A stretch of 64,000 nucleotides of DNA, from positions 124,001-188,000 of the forward strand of contig NZ_JAFCKS010000003.1 of assembly GCF_018129995.1 (NCBI RefSeq), in the 5' to 3' direction. The notes beneath the pieces are model-generated. The model did not search any database, was not told where the DNA came from, and was given only the letters and a program-made list of their open reading frames with translations. The first letter of the stretch is position 1, and each line of letters starts with the position of its first letter. Source of the DNA: Bradyrhizobium sp. SZCCT0153. Lineage in GTDB: Bacteria; Pseudomonadota; Alphaproteobacteria; Rhizobiales; Xanthobacteraceae. Below are positions 1 to 7,559 of this stretch, one piece after another. The translations under genes and the position numbers were made by a program.

Positions 1-191
1 ATCGCCGTGACCTTGCCGCCGGTCTGCGCGCGCATCTCGCTCGCAGCCGCATCGAGCCGATCGAGCCTGCGGCCGCAGATCACGAGCTCGGCGCCAAGCG
101 TGAGGAAGCGGCGCGCCATCGCAGCACCGAGACCCGAGCCGCCACCGGTGACGAGGATGCGCTTGTCCTTGAGCAGGCCTGTTTCAAACAT
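1..191 (-). CDS. Short-chain dehydrogenase/reductase, N-terminal fragment
   Basis: The gene runs off the left edge, so only about the first 63 residues are visible. They begin MFETGLLKDKRILVTGGGSG and contain the TGGGSGLG dinucleotide-binding glycine motif of classical SDR enzymes (around residues 15-22), followed by a run that includes CGRRLDRL, typical of the second beta strand and the NADP-selective arginines. The catalytic Ser-Tyr-Lys lies outside the window. The ATG at 189-191 gives a normal SDR amino end. The downstream neighbour is divergently transcribed from 341. SDR membership is clear, but the substrate cannot be assigned from this piece; dienoyl-CoA reductase-like or generic oxidoreductase are both possible. 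Confidence 0.85.
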   Translation of the reverse strand, partial: MFETGLLKDKRILVTGGGSGLGAAMARRFLTLGAELVICGRRLDRLDAAASEMRAQTGGKVTA

Positions 192-340
192 CGTTTGAAT
201 CCTTGTTCTTCTTGTTTCGTCATTGCGAGGATAGGCCCTCGCGCTGCCTGAGACAAAGAAACCGGATTGTCGGCCGTGCCTAAATCCGGCAGAAACGATC
301 CAACTTATAATTCCACCTCGAAACGCCCCAAGGTGCCGCC

Positions 341-1315
341 ATGAAAGCCATCCTCTGCTCGCAATATTGCCAGCCCGACGATCTCGTGCTCGCGGACGTA
401 CCGGATCCGGTGGCAGGTCCCGGCGAAGCGGTGATCGCGATCAAGTCCGCGGCGCTGAACTTCTTCGACCTGCTGATGATCCAGGGCAAGTACCAGATCA
501 AGCCGCCGTTCCCGTTCTCACCGGCCGCGGAAGTCGCCGGCGTGATCGAGAGCATCGGCCCCGGCGTGACGGATCTGAAGGTCGGCGATCGTGTCGTCGC
601 GTCCTGCGGCCACAACGGCGCGCGCGAAAAGATCGCGCTGCCGGCGGCATCGATCGTGAAGATTCCCGACAATCTCGACTTTGACCGCGCGGCCGGCATC
701 ATCATCATCTACGGCACCGCGCTGCATGCGCTGGAAGACCGCGCCAGCCCGAAACCGGGCGAGACGCTCGCGGTGCTGGGCGCCGCCGGCGGCACCGGCC
801 TTGCAGCCTGCGAGCTCGGCAAGCTGATGGGCCTGAAGGTGATCGCCTGCGCCTCGTCGGACGAGAAGCTCGAATTCGCCAAAGCGCATGGCGCCGAGCT
901 GACGCTGAACTACGGCAAGGAAGATTTGAAGGAAGGCTTGCGAAAACTCACCGGCGGCAAGGGCGTCGACATCATCTTCGATCCGGTCGGTGGTGCGTAT
1001 GCCGAGCAGGCGCTGCGCTCGATCGCCTGGGAAGGCCGTTTCCTCGTGATCGGCTTCGCCGCCGGCGACATTCCGAAGATGCCGCTGAACCTCGCGCTGT
1101 TGAAGGGCTGCGACATCCGCGGCGTGTTCTGGGGCGCCTGGACCCGGCTCAATCCGGCCAAGAACCGCGCCAATCTCGAGAAGCTGGTGAAGTGGACGGC
1201 GGAAGGAAAGATCTCCTCGCATGTCGACCGCACCTTCCCGCTGGCGCAGACCGCCGACGCCCTGAAGGTGCTGGCGGGACGTCAGGCCATGGGCAAGGTG
1301 ATCCTGCATCCGTGA
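341..1315 (+). CDS. NADPH:quinone oxidoreductase-family protein (MDR superfamily)
   Basis: A 324-residue medium-chain dehydrogenase/reductase of the zinc-free quinone oxidoreductase type. The N-terminal GroES-like half contains AALNFFDLLMIQGKY and the PFSPAAEVAGVIESIG segment typical of Qor proteins. The Rossmann half carries the nucleotide-binding AAGGTGLAACELGKLMG motif around residues 147-163, and no structural-zinc cysteine cluster is visible. It is expected to reduce quinones or enone-type substrates with NADPH in the cytosol. The ATG at 341 gives the standard family length. It is divergent from the SDR fragment and convergent with the DUF1232 gene. The family is secure; the physiological substrate is not. 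Confidence 0.9.
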   Translation: MKAILCSQYCQPDDLVLADVPDPVAGPGEAVIAIKSAALNFFDLLMIQGKYQIKPPFPFSPAAEVAGVIESIGPGVTDLKVGDRVVASCGHNGAREKIALPAASIVKIPDNLDFDRAAGIIIIYGTALHALEDRASPKPGETLAVLGAAGGTGLAACELGKLMGLKVIACASSDEKLEFAKAHGAELTLNYGKEDLKEGLRKLTGGKGVDIIFDPVGGAYAEQALRSIAWEGRFLVIGFAAGDIPKMPLNLALLKGCDIRGVFWGAWTRLNPAKNRANLEKLVKWTAEGKISSHVDRTFPLAQTADALKVLAGRQAMGKVILHP

Positions 1316-1352
1316 GGATGCAGGGCGTATCGCAAACTCCTCTACGGGTCGG

Positions 1353-1368
1353 CCTGGCTTTCGCCAGG
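1353..1368. repeat. Short palindromic repeat, CCTGGC-TTTC-GCCAGG
   Basis: A perfect 6-bp stem with a TTTC loop lies between the convergent quinone oxidoreductase and DUF1232 genes and is followed by ACGACG. It has no T-run. It looks like one of the short intergenic palindromes that recur through this window and could act as a bidirectional 3'-end hairpin. Confidence 0.55.
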
Positions 1369-1396
1369 ACGACGTTGGAGTGCAAGTAGCGCACTG

Positions 1397-1777
1397 CTAC
1401 TGCGCTTCCCCCTCACCCAGCCCACGCTTCAAAACAGCACGCGCAGCCTCACGATGTTCCGTCGTGATATGGCCGGCGACCATGCGGATGGCGGTGGCGA
1501 GCACGGCGGCGTCGTCGGTGAAGCCGAGGATCGGCATCACGTCGGGAACGAAGTCGAACGGCAGGATGAAATAGGCGATCGCCCCGAGCAGCGAGGCCTG
1601 AACGTGGCGCGGCGTCTGCCGGTCGAACGCGCAGTAATAGGCGGCGAGCAGGTCTTCGGCGAACGGCAGATGCGCGGCAACGCGCTTCAGCTTGCGCCAG
1701 AAGCGGCGGCGTACGCCCTCGCGATCTTCCGCGAGCCGGTCGGCCGGCTCGAAACCGACGCTGTGTTCGGCAGCCAT
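1397..1777 (-). CDS. YkvA/DUF1232 family protein
   Basis: A 126-residue protein with the DUF1232 core near residues 63-90: AIAYFILPFDFVPDVMPILG followed by FTDDAAVLATA. This short hydrophobic hairpin with conserved Pro and Asp residues defines the YkvA family, whose function is unknown. The N-terminal part is charged (KLKRVAAHLPFAEDLLAAYY) and probably helical. The ATG at 1775-1777 is the obvious start. It lies 91 bp downstream of the pterin dehydratase gene on the same strand, so co-transcription is possible. There is no catalytic motif to suggest an activity. The family call is confident; a role at the membrane is only inferred from the hydrophobic segment. Confidence 0.88.
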   Translation of the reverse strand: MAAEHSVGFEPADRLAEDREGVRRRFWRKLKRVAAHLPFAEDLLAAYYCAFDRQTPRHVQASLLGAIAYFILPFDFVPDVMPILGFTDDAAVLATAIRMVAGHITTEHREAARAVLKRGLGEGEAQ

Positions 1778-1868
1778 GTTCGGAAAACTCCCGGTTCAGC
1801 AAGGGGAGGCAGATCGCCGCATCCCGTGCTGACCACAAGATAAGGATGCCCCCGGTCGCTGCAAGACG

Positions 1869-2171
1869 TCAGCCTGGTGTCAGCCTGGCGATCGCGTTCA
1901 TCGTCTTGGCCAGCTCGATGTCGAGCGCGGTGACGCCGCCGGCATCATGGGTCGACAGCACCACCTCCACCGTCTTGTAGACGTTACGCCATTCGGGGTG
2001 GTGGTCCATCTTCTCGGCGACCAGCGCGGCCCTGGTCATGAAGCCGAACGCCTCGTTGAAGTCCTTGAAGACAAAGGTCTTCGCGATCGCGTCGCGACCC
2101 TCGATCTCGGTCCAGCCCGATAGTCCTCCGATCGCCTGCCTGCGCGCCTCCGCCGAAAGCCGTTCTGCCAT
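1869..2171 (-). CDS. phhB: 4a-hydroxytetrahydrobiopterin dehydratase (pterin-4a-carbinolamine dehydratase)
   Basis: A 100-residue protein matching the PCD/DCoH family in length and sequence. It has the [20 protein letters not shown] strand region and the signature [18 protein letters not shown] (around residues 59-76), in which the adjacent histidines form the active site, followed by [13 protein letters not shown]. The enzyme dehydrates 4a-hydroxytetrahydropterin so that the pterin cofactor of an aromatic amino-acid hydroxylase can be recycled. No phenylalanine hydroxylase gene is in the window. The ATG at 2169-2171 gives full family length with an upstream purine-rich ribosome-binding region. 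It is divergent from the TAXI gene at 2324. Confidence 0.95.
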   Translation of the reverse strand: MAERLSAEARRQAIGGLSGWTEIEGRDAIAKTFVFKDFNEAFGFMTRAALVAEKMDHHPEWRNVYKTVEVVLSTHDAGGVTALDIELAKTMNAIARLTPG

Positions 2172-2323
2172 CCTCGCCTCCTTGCTTCAGGGGAACTTTA
2201 CCCTAACTCCGTGCTGACACCCCGGGTTCATCCGGGATTTGCTCCATCCGCTAACCATGACGGAGATGTAACCCCGCTGGACAAGAAATTTGCTACACTT
2301 GCGGGTGTAAATCGCCGGCCAAG

Positions 2324-3769
2324 ATGAAACTGAGCCTCAAGCGACTGTTCGGGAGATCGATGACCGGGGGATTGGACCTGGCCGAAGCGCCCAACCCGCC
2401 TTCGCCGCGATCAGCGGCGCGGAAGACGGCGCTCGTGACTCTCGCACTGGTGCTTGCGATCGTCGGAGCGCTGGCCGGCGGCTATTATTTCGCGATGCGT
2501 CCGGTGACGCTGAAGATCGCGGTCGGTCCCGCCAACAGCGATGACCTCAAGGTCGTGCAGGCGTTGACGCAGGCCTTCGCGCAGAGCAAGAGCCAGGTGC
2601 GGCTGCGCCCGATCCAGACCGACGGCGCCACCGCCAGCGCCGAAGCGCTCGCGGAAGGCAAGGCCGACCTCGCCATCGTGCGCGGCGACGTCGACGTGCC
2701 GAAGAACGCGCAAGCGGTCGCAATCCTGCGCAAGAACGTCGTGGTGCTGTGGTCGGTGCCCGGCAAGGGCAAGAAGAAGGGCGCGAAGATCACCAAGATC
2801 ACGCAGCTCGCCGGCCATCGCGTCGGCGTGGTCGGCCGCACCCAGGCCAACGTCAACCTGCTCAAGGTGATCCTCCAGCAATACGGCGTCGATCCCGCCA
2901 AGGTCGAGATCATTCAGTTCCCGGCCAATGAAGCCGCCGAGGCGATCAAGGCCCAGAAGGCCGATGCCTATCTCGCGGCCGGCCCCGTCAACAGCAAGAT
3001 CACGTCGGATGCGATCGCCGCATCCGCCAAGGATTTCGGCACGCCGGCCTTCCTCGCGATCGATTCGGCGGATGCGATCGCACAGAATCATCCGGTCTAT
3101 GAAGCATCGGAGATTCCCGCCGGCACCTATGGCGGCTCGCCCTCTCGTCCGGACGACGAGGTCAAGACCATCAGCTTCGCGCACCACATCGTGGCGCGGA
3201 AGGCCGTGTCCGAAACCACCATCGCGGCGTTCACGCGCCAGCTTTTCGCGGTCCGCCAGCAATTGGTAACGGAATTCCCGCTGACGGCAAAGATCGAAAC
3301 GCCCGACACCGACAAGGATGCGGTGATCCCCGCGCATCCGGGCGCGGCCGCCTTCGTCGACGGCGAGGAGAAGACCTTCCTCGACAAATACAGCGATTAC
3401 ATCTGGTGGACCCTGATGGCGCTCTCGGCCATGGGCTCGCTCGGCGCCTGGTTTGCGGGCTATCTGAAGAAGGACGAGCGCGACAACAACAGCCATCTGC
3501 GCGAGCGGCTGCTCGACATGATCCCCGCCGCACGGAAGAGCGAGACCACCGAAGATCTCGACCAGATGCAGACCGAGGCCGACGAGATCCTGCGTGACAC
3601 GCTGCGCTGCTACGACCACGGCGCGATCGAGGAAGGCGCCCTCACTGCCTTCAACATCGCGCTCGACCAGTTCCACGCCGCTGTCGCCGACCGCAAGGCG
3701 GTGCTGTACAGCCAGCCGCAGAGCCCGCAACGCGCAGGCCCGCAGTTCAGGGCCGCCGGCAACGGGTAG
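2324..3769 (+). CDS. Membrane-tethered TAXI-family (TRAP-type) solute-binding protein
   Basis: A 481-residue protein whose central part (about residues 64-335) has the TAXI/NMT1 substrate-binding fold: LKIAVGPANSDDLKVVQALT, GKADLAIVRGDVDVPK, HRVGVVGRTQANVNLL and KADAYLAAGPV. Ordinary TAXI proteins are secreted and start with a cleavable signal. Here a membrane helix at about residues 35-58 follows a 34-residue cytoplasmic leader. A second helix (YIWWTLMALSAMGSLGAWFAG, about 370-390) is followed by a charged 90-residue cytoplasmic tail. The binding domain should therefore be fixed between two membrane segments. No TRAP permease is adjacent. It may serve as a sensor or as a component for a distant transporter; this is inference. 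Confidence 0.85.
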   Translation: MKLSLKRLFGRSMTGGLDLAEAPNPPSPRSAARKTALVTLALVLAIVGALAGGYYFAMRPVTLKIAVGPANSDDLKVVQALTQAFAQSKSQVRLRPIQTDGATASAEALAEGKADLAIVRGDVDVPKNAQAVAILRKNVVVLWSVPGKGKKKGAKITKITQLAGHRVGVVGRTQANVNLLKVILQQYGVDPAKVEIIQFPANEAAEAIKAQKADAYLAAGPVNSKITSDAIAASAKDFGTPAFLAIDSADAIAQNHPVYEASEIPAGTYGGSPSRPDDEVKTISFAHHIVARKAVSETTIAAFTRQLFAVRQQLVTEFPLTAKIETPDTDKDAVIPAHPGAAAFVDGEEKTFLDKYSDYIWWTLMALSAMGSLGAWFAGYLKKDERDNNSHLRERLLDMIPAARKSETTEDLDQMQTEADEILRDTLRCYDHGAIEEGALTAFNIALDQFHAAVADRKAVLYSQPQSPQRAGPQFRAAGNG

Positions 3770-3872
3770 ACGCCTGCGCGCGTAATCGCTGCGTCACATT
3801 GCCTCAATATAGCATCGGACTTCACCGTTGCGGCCGCCGGGGCGGCCGTCTCCACGCGATCGAGACCGTCCC

Positions 3873-5414
3873 ATGAACATCAAATTCTCCCGCCGCCGTT
3901 TCCTGACGACCAGCGCCGGCGCGCTTGGCGCGGTCGCAATGCCCTATCTCTCCCGCGCGGCCGACCGGCCGGCCGTGACCCACGGCGTGCAGTCGGGCGA
4001 CGTCACCGTCGACGGCGGCGTGGTCTGGGCGCGCGCCGATCGTCCGTCGCAGATGCTGGTCGAGGTGGCAACGACGGAATCGTTCAAGGACGCCCGCGCG
4101 CTGCCGCCGATCGCGGCGCTGCCCGAGAGCGACTTTACCGCAAAGATGCTGATCGAAAACCTGCCGGGCGGACAGGATATCTTTTACCGCGTTCGTTTTC
4201 GCGATCTCTCGCACACCGCGGTGGAAGGCGAGCCGGTGATCGGCCGCTTTCGTACCGCGCCGGCCGACCGCCGCGATGTCAGCTTCGTCTGGGGCGGCGA
4301 CGTCGCCGGCCAGGGTTGGGGCATCAATCCCGATGACGGCGGCATGGTCACCTTCGCCGCGATGCGCAAGCACAAGCCGGATTTCTTCCTGCATTCCGGC
4401 GACACCATCTATGCCGACGGTCCGATCCAGTCCGAGGTGAAGCTCGCCGACGGCAAGATCTGGAAGAACGTCACGATTCCGGAAAAGGCCAAGGTTGCAG
4501 AGACGCTGGACGAGTACCGCGCCGCGCACAAATACAATCTGATCGACGACAATGTCCGCGCCTTCAATGCCGAAGTGCCGATCTTCGTTCAATGGGACGA
4601 CCACGAGGTGACCAACAACTGGTCGCTGTCGAAGGAGCTGCCCGCGACCTACAAGGTGCGCGACATCTCGCTACTGGCGGCCCGCGCGGGCCGCGCCTTC
4701 CACGAGATGTATCCGATGCGCGAAAGCATCAATGAGCCCGGCCGGGTCTATCGCCAGATCTCGTACGGCCCGCATCTCGACGTGTTCGTGCTCGACGAGC
4801 GCAGCTATCGCGGCCCCAACGGCGCCAATCTCGAAGCCGCTTACGGGCCGGCCAGCTACTTCCTCGGCCCGGACCAGATGGCCTGGCTCAAGCGCGGCCT
4901 TTTGAATTCCCGCGCGACCTGGAAGGTGATCGCCTCCGACATGCCGCTCAGCCTCGTCGTCGCGGACACGCCGAAGGGCGGCTCGGAAGCGTTCGCGCAA
5001 GGCGACGGCCCGGTGCGCGGCCGCGAGTTCGAGATCGCCGACATCCTGCGCTTCATCAAGATGGCGCCGATCAGCAACACGGTGTGGCTGACTGCGGACG
5101 TGCACTACGCCGCCGCGCATTATTACGATCCGAACAAGGCGCAATTCCAGGAGTTCGAGCCGTTCTGGGAATTCGTCTCGGGACCGCTGCATGCGGGCAC
5201 CTTCGGTCCGAACGCGCTCGACAACACCTTTGGGCCCGAGGTGCGCTTCGTCAAGGCGCCGGACAAGGACAGCCAGAACCTGCCGCCATCGGCCGGCATG
5301 CAGTTCTTCGGTCACGTCAAGATCGACGGCGCCTCCGGCCGGATGACGGTGACCTTGCGCGACCGCGCCGACGTCGCGCTGTGGTCGACCACGCTCGATC
5401 CGAAGCAGGCCTGA
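3873..5414 (+). CDS. phoD: PhoD-like alkaline phosphatase (Tat-exported)
   Basis: The 513-residue product starts with a twin-arginine signal (SRRRFLTTSAGALGAVAMP), then the N-terminal PhoD domain (THGVQSGDVTVDGGVVWARAD), then the metallophosphatase core. Visible metal ligands are in WGGDVAGQG, FFLHSGDTIYADG, QWDDHEVTNNW and LTADVHYAAAHYYDP. PhoD enzymes are Ca2+/Fe3+-dependent phosphomonoesterases or diesterases of the periplasm and help scavenge phosphate. The ATG at 3873 is preferred over an in-frame upstream start because it begins directly before the Tat signal. A pho box was not recognised upstream. The gene stands alone between the TAXI gene and the convergent response regulator. Confidence 0.93.
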   Translation: MNIKFSRRRFLTTSAGALGAVAMPYLSRAADRPAVTHGVQSGDVTVDGGVVWARADRPSQMLVEVATTESFKDARALPPIAALPESDFTAKMLIENLPGGQDIFYRVRFRDLSHTAVEGEPVIGRFRTAPADRRDVSFVWGGDVAGQGWGINPDDGGMVTFAAMRKHKPDFFLHSGDTIYADGPIQSEVKLADGKIWKNVTIPEKAKVAETLDEYRAAHKYNLIDDNVRAFNAEVPIFVQWDDHEVTNNWSLSKELPATYKVRDISLLAARAGRAFHEMYPMRESINEPGRVYRQISYGPHLDVFVLDERSYRGPNGANLEAAYGPASYFLGPDQMAWLKRGLLNSRATWKVIASDMPLSLVVADTPKGGSEAFAQGDGPVRGREFEIADILRFIKMAPISNTVWLTADVHYAAAHYYDPNKAQFQEFEPFWEFVSGPLHAGTFGPNALDNTFGPEVRFVKAPDKDSQNLPPSAGMQFFGHVKIDGASGRMTVTLRDRADVALWSTTLDPKQA

Positions 5415-5424
5415 CGCCGCATCG

Positions 5425-5808
5425 CTAATCGGCCGCGCGGACCTGGAGCGCGGCCTCGAGCGCGTCGGTCGAACACGGCTTCTGCAGGCGCGGCTGGCTG
5501 ACGAATTCCGGCGGAATGCGTGCATCGGCGCCGTAACCGGTGACGAAGACGAACGGAATCTTCAAGGAAGCCAGCCGCTCGGCGATCGCAAAGCTCTTCT
5601 CCCGGATCAGTTCGACGTCGAGCAGCGCGAAATCCGGCGCACGCTTCGCGATGGCGTCCAGCGCCTGGCTGACCGAACCGACGGTCCGCACGCCCTTGAC
5701 CCCGAATCCGAGCAGCCGATCCTCGAAATCGATCGCGATGATCGGATCGTCCTCGACGATCAGGACATCGGCCGGCCAGGCTCGGTCATCTGAAAGTGCG
5801 GGTGTCAT
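5425..5808 (-). CDS. Single-domain response regulator (receiver domain)
   Basis: The 127-residue protein is nearly all receiver domain. It has the acidic pair in LIVEDDPIIAIDFEDRL, the phosphoacceptor Asp in FALLDVELIREKS, the Thr/Lys switch residues in FVFVTGYGAD and LQKPCSTDAL, and no output domain. Such stand-alone receivers act through protein partners or as phosphate sinks in phosphorelays. I placed the start at the ATG 5806-5808 because the reading frame upstream is poor. It is divergent from the Crp/Fnr-type regulator gene at 5988 and convergent with phoD. No histidine kinase is in the window, so the cognate kinase is unknown. Confidence 0.9.
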   Translation of the reverse strand: MTPALSDDRAWPADVLIVEDDPIIAIDFEDRLLGFGVKGVRTVGSVSQALDAIAKRAPDFALLDVELIREKSFAIAERLASLKIPFVFVTGYGADARIPPEFVSQPRLQKPCSTDALEAALQVRAAD

Positions 5809-5927
5809 GATCTCATCTTGAATTTGGAGGTTTTCTGATCGGGACAGCCGCACCACGACGCCTCACCTAGCGCATCGAAGGGTTCCTGGAACGAAACCCA
5901 CCACATCATAGTTCTCCAGTCTGTCCA

Positions 5928-5941
5928 CTTGTGCACACAAG
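5928..5941. promoter_or_regulatory. Inverted repeat CTTGTG-CA-CACAAG upstream of the Crp/Fnr gene
   Basis: Two 6-bp arms separated by 2 bp lie about 47-60 bp before the ATG at 5988, in the divergent spacer shared with the response regulator. The position would suit an operator, possibly for autoregulation. It matches neither the TGTGA-N6-TCACA nor the TTGAT-N4-ATCAA consensus exactly, so the binding protein is unassigned. Confidence 0.35.
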
Positions 5942-5987
5942 CGCCGGGCGGAACCCGCTATGTAAGAGGAAGGATGGGGAGTTCACG

Positions 5988-6755
5988 ATGGATGCGCGGA
6001 TCGGTAGGGCAGCCGAGGTCGAGAGCCGGCCGGCCAACAATCTCCTGAGGCGCCTGAGCCAGGCCGACTACGCCCTGCTCGGGCCTCACGTGGCGGTCGA
6101 GGATTCCGCGGCGAGCGAGCTGCTGTACAACCCCGGCGACGACGTCCAGGTGGTTCACTTCCCCTGCGGACCGTCGCTCGCGACCTTTCTCGTCCCCAAT
6201 GAGGACGGCCGCGACGTCGAGACCATCCTGGTCGGCCGCGAGGGCGCGGTGGGCGGCATCGTCAGCGAGGGGTTTCTGCCGGCCTACACCCGGATCTGCG
6301 TGAAGTTCGGCGGGCCGTTTGCGCGCATTCACGTCGGCAAGCTGGAAGCGGCCAAGCTGCGCTCGGCGTCGCTGCGCAATGTCTTTGCCCGCTATGCCGA
6401 TTGCTTGCTGGCACAGATCTTCCAGTCGACGGCCTGCAACGCCATTCACTCGATCGAGCAACGTACCGCCAAATGGATCCTGGCGGCGATGGAGCGGACC
6501 GGCGACGAGAACAGCGTGCCGCTGACGCACGAACAGCTCGCGACGCTGCTCGGCGTCGGCCGCAGCTATGCCAGCCGCGTGCTCCAATCGTTCAAGGCGG
6601 AAGGCGTGCTCGACACGCGGCGCGGATCGATCCTGGTCCGCAACCGCGACGGCCTGCGCCTGCGCGCCTGCCTGTGCAACGACGCCGTGAAGATGCACTT
6701 CGAGGAGGTGCTGCGCGGGGTCTATCCGACCGAGGAAACGCGCGACGCAGGGTAA
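5988..6755 (+). CDS. Crp/Fnr-family transcriptional regulator
   Basis: A 255-residue regulator with an N-terminal cNMP-binding-like beta-barrel (about residues 15-140, including LVGREGAVGGIVSEGFLP) and a C-terminal Crp-type winged helix (LTHEQLATLLGVGRSYASRVLQSFKAEGVL, about 181-210). The effector-binding residues of true CRP are not evident and there is no FNR-type N-terminal Cys cluster, so the signal is unknown. The ATG at 5988 has a good ribosome-binding site (GGGGAG) 5 to 10 bases ahead; an upstream in-frame start is less likely. It lies 87 bp before the Lgt-like / radical SAM cluster on the same strand and is a candidate regulator of it. Confidence 0.9.
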   Translation: MDARIGRAAEVESRPANNLLRRLSQADYALLGPHVAVEDSAASELLYNPGDDVQVVHFPCGPSLATFLVPNEDGRDVETILVGREGAVGGIVSEGFLPAYTRICVKFGGPFARIHVGKLEAAKLRSASLRNVFARYADCLLAQIFQSTACNAIHSIEQRTAKWILAAMERTGDENSVPLTHEQLATLLGVGRSYASRVLQSFKAEGVLDTRRGSILVRNRDGLRLRACLCNDAVKMHFEEVLRGVYPTEETRDAG

Positions 6756-6842
6756 TCGCTCCACCCTGCTCTCCCGATAGATCCGCCCCCGGGGAGGAGG
6801 TCGGCGTGCGACGCCGTGGTCGCCGTGCTATGCTCATCCCGC

Positions 6843-7559
6843 ATGAGCGGGGCTTTCCTTCACACTCTCTTCGATGTCGCGGCGTGGCTTGCCGCCGCCG
6901 CTGCGCTCTACTGGCTGGCGCGACGGGGCTTGCGGTTTCCGGCGCAATCCTTCGAGCTGCCCTACGTCGCCGTGCTGGTGTTCGGTGCGGGCCTCGGCGC
7001 CTACCTGTTCGGCTCCGCCAATCTGTGGCTGTCGGGCCAGAGCGGCATTGCGCGCTCGGTGGAAGGTGCGCTCGCCGGCGGCATCGTGGCGATCGAACTC
7101 TACAAATGGTCCGCGGGGATCACCGTGCGAACCGGCGCGCGGTTTGCGCTGCCGCTGGCGCTCGGCATCGCGATTGGCCGGCTCGGCTGCTATTTCGCCG
7201 GCCTCGACGATTTCACCTACGGCACGCCGACGGCATTACCCTGGGGCCATGATTTCGGCGACGGCGTCCCGCGCCATCCCGTGCAACTCTACGAGAGCGC
7301 CGCAATGGCCGTATTCGCGCTGCTCTATGTGCTGGCGGTGTTGAACCGGAACGCGTTTGTGATCACCAATGGTTTCTACCTCGTCCTGGCCTATTATGGA
7401 GCGCAGCGATTCCTGTGGGAATTCCTCAAGCCCTATGGCCCGCTGATCGGCCCCTTCACGCTATTTCACCTGCTGTCGATGTCCATCCTGCTCTACGCCG
7501 CAATCATGCTGGCGACGGCGCCCAAAGCGAGATCCATGCATGAACGCGCCGTTGCGTAA
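6843..7559 (+). CDS. Lgt-like (prolipoprotein diacylglyceryl transferase family) membrane protein
   Basis: A 238-residue, multi-helix membrane protein. It keeps several Lgt landmarks: GRLGCYFAG (112-120, the Lgt arginine loop), RHPVQLYES (144-152, the Lgt HPSQLYE signature) and YGAQRFLWEFLKP (185-197, the second essential Arg region). By eye, the loop that carries the catalytic His of E. coli Lgt (SFHGG) aligns with SVEGA here, placing Glu at 74. A change in this residue and association with a radical SAM enzyme argue against ordinary lipoprotein lipidation; a diacylglyceryl-transfer or lipid-handling role is inferred. The ATG at 6843 is chosen over an upstream alternative start because it begins the first helix. 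The 3' end overlaps the next gene by 20 bp. Confidence 0.82.
   Translation: MSGAFLHTLFDVAAWLAAAAALYWLARRGLRFPAQSFELPYVAVLVFGAGLGAYLFGSANLWLSGQSGIARSVEGALAGGIVAIELYKWSAGITVRTGARFALPLALGIAIGRLGCYFAGLDDFTYGTPTALPWGHDFGDGVPRHPVQLYESAAMAVFALLYVLAVLNRNAFVITNGFYLVLAYYGAQRFLWEFLKPYGPLIGPFTLFHLLSMSILLYAAIMLATAPKARSMHERAVA

Noticed and set aside
2411..3730. Long minus-strand frame (439 aa) opposite the TAXI gene
   Set aside because: Composition rich in Arg/Asp/His/Gly is typical of antisense frames in GC-rich genes; the plus-strand frame has clear domains.
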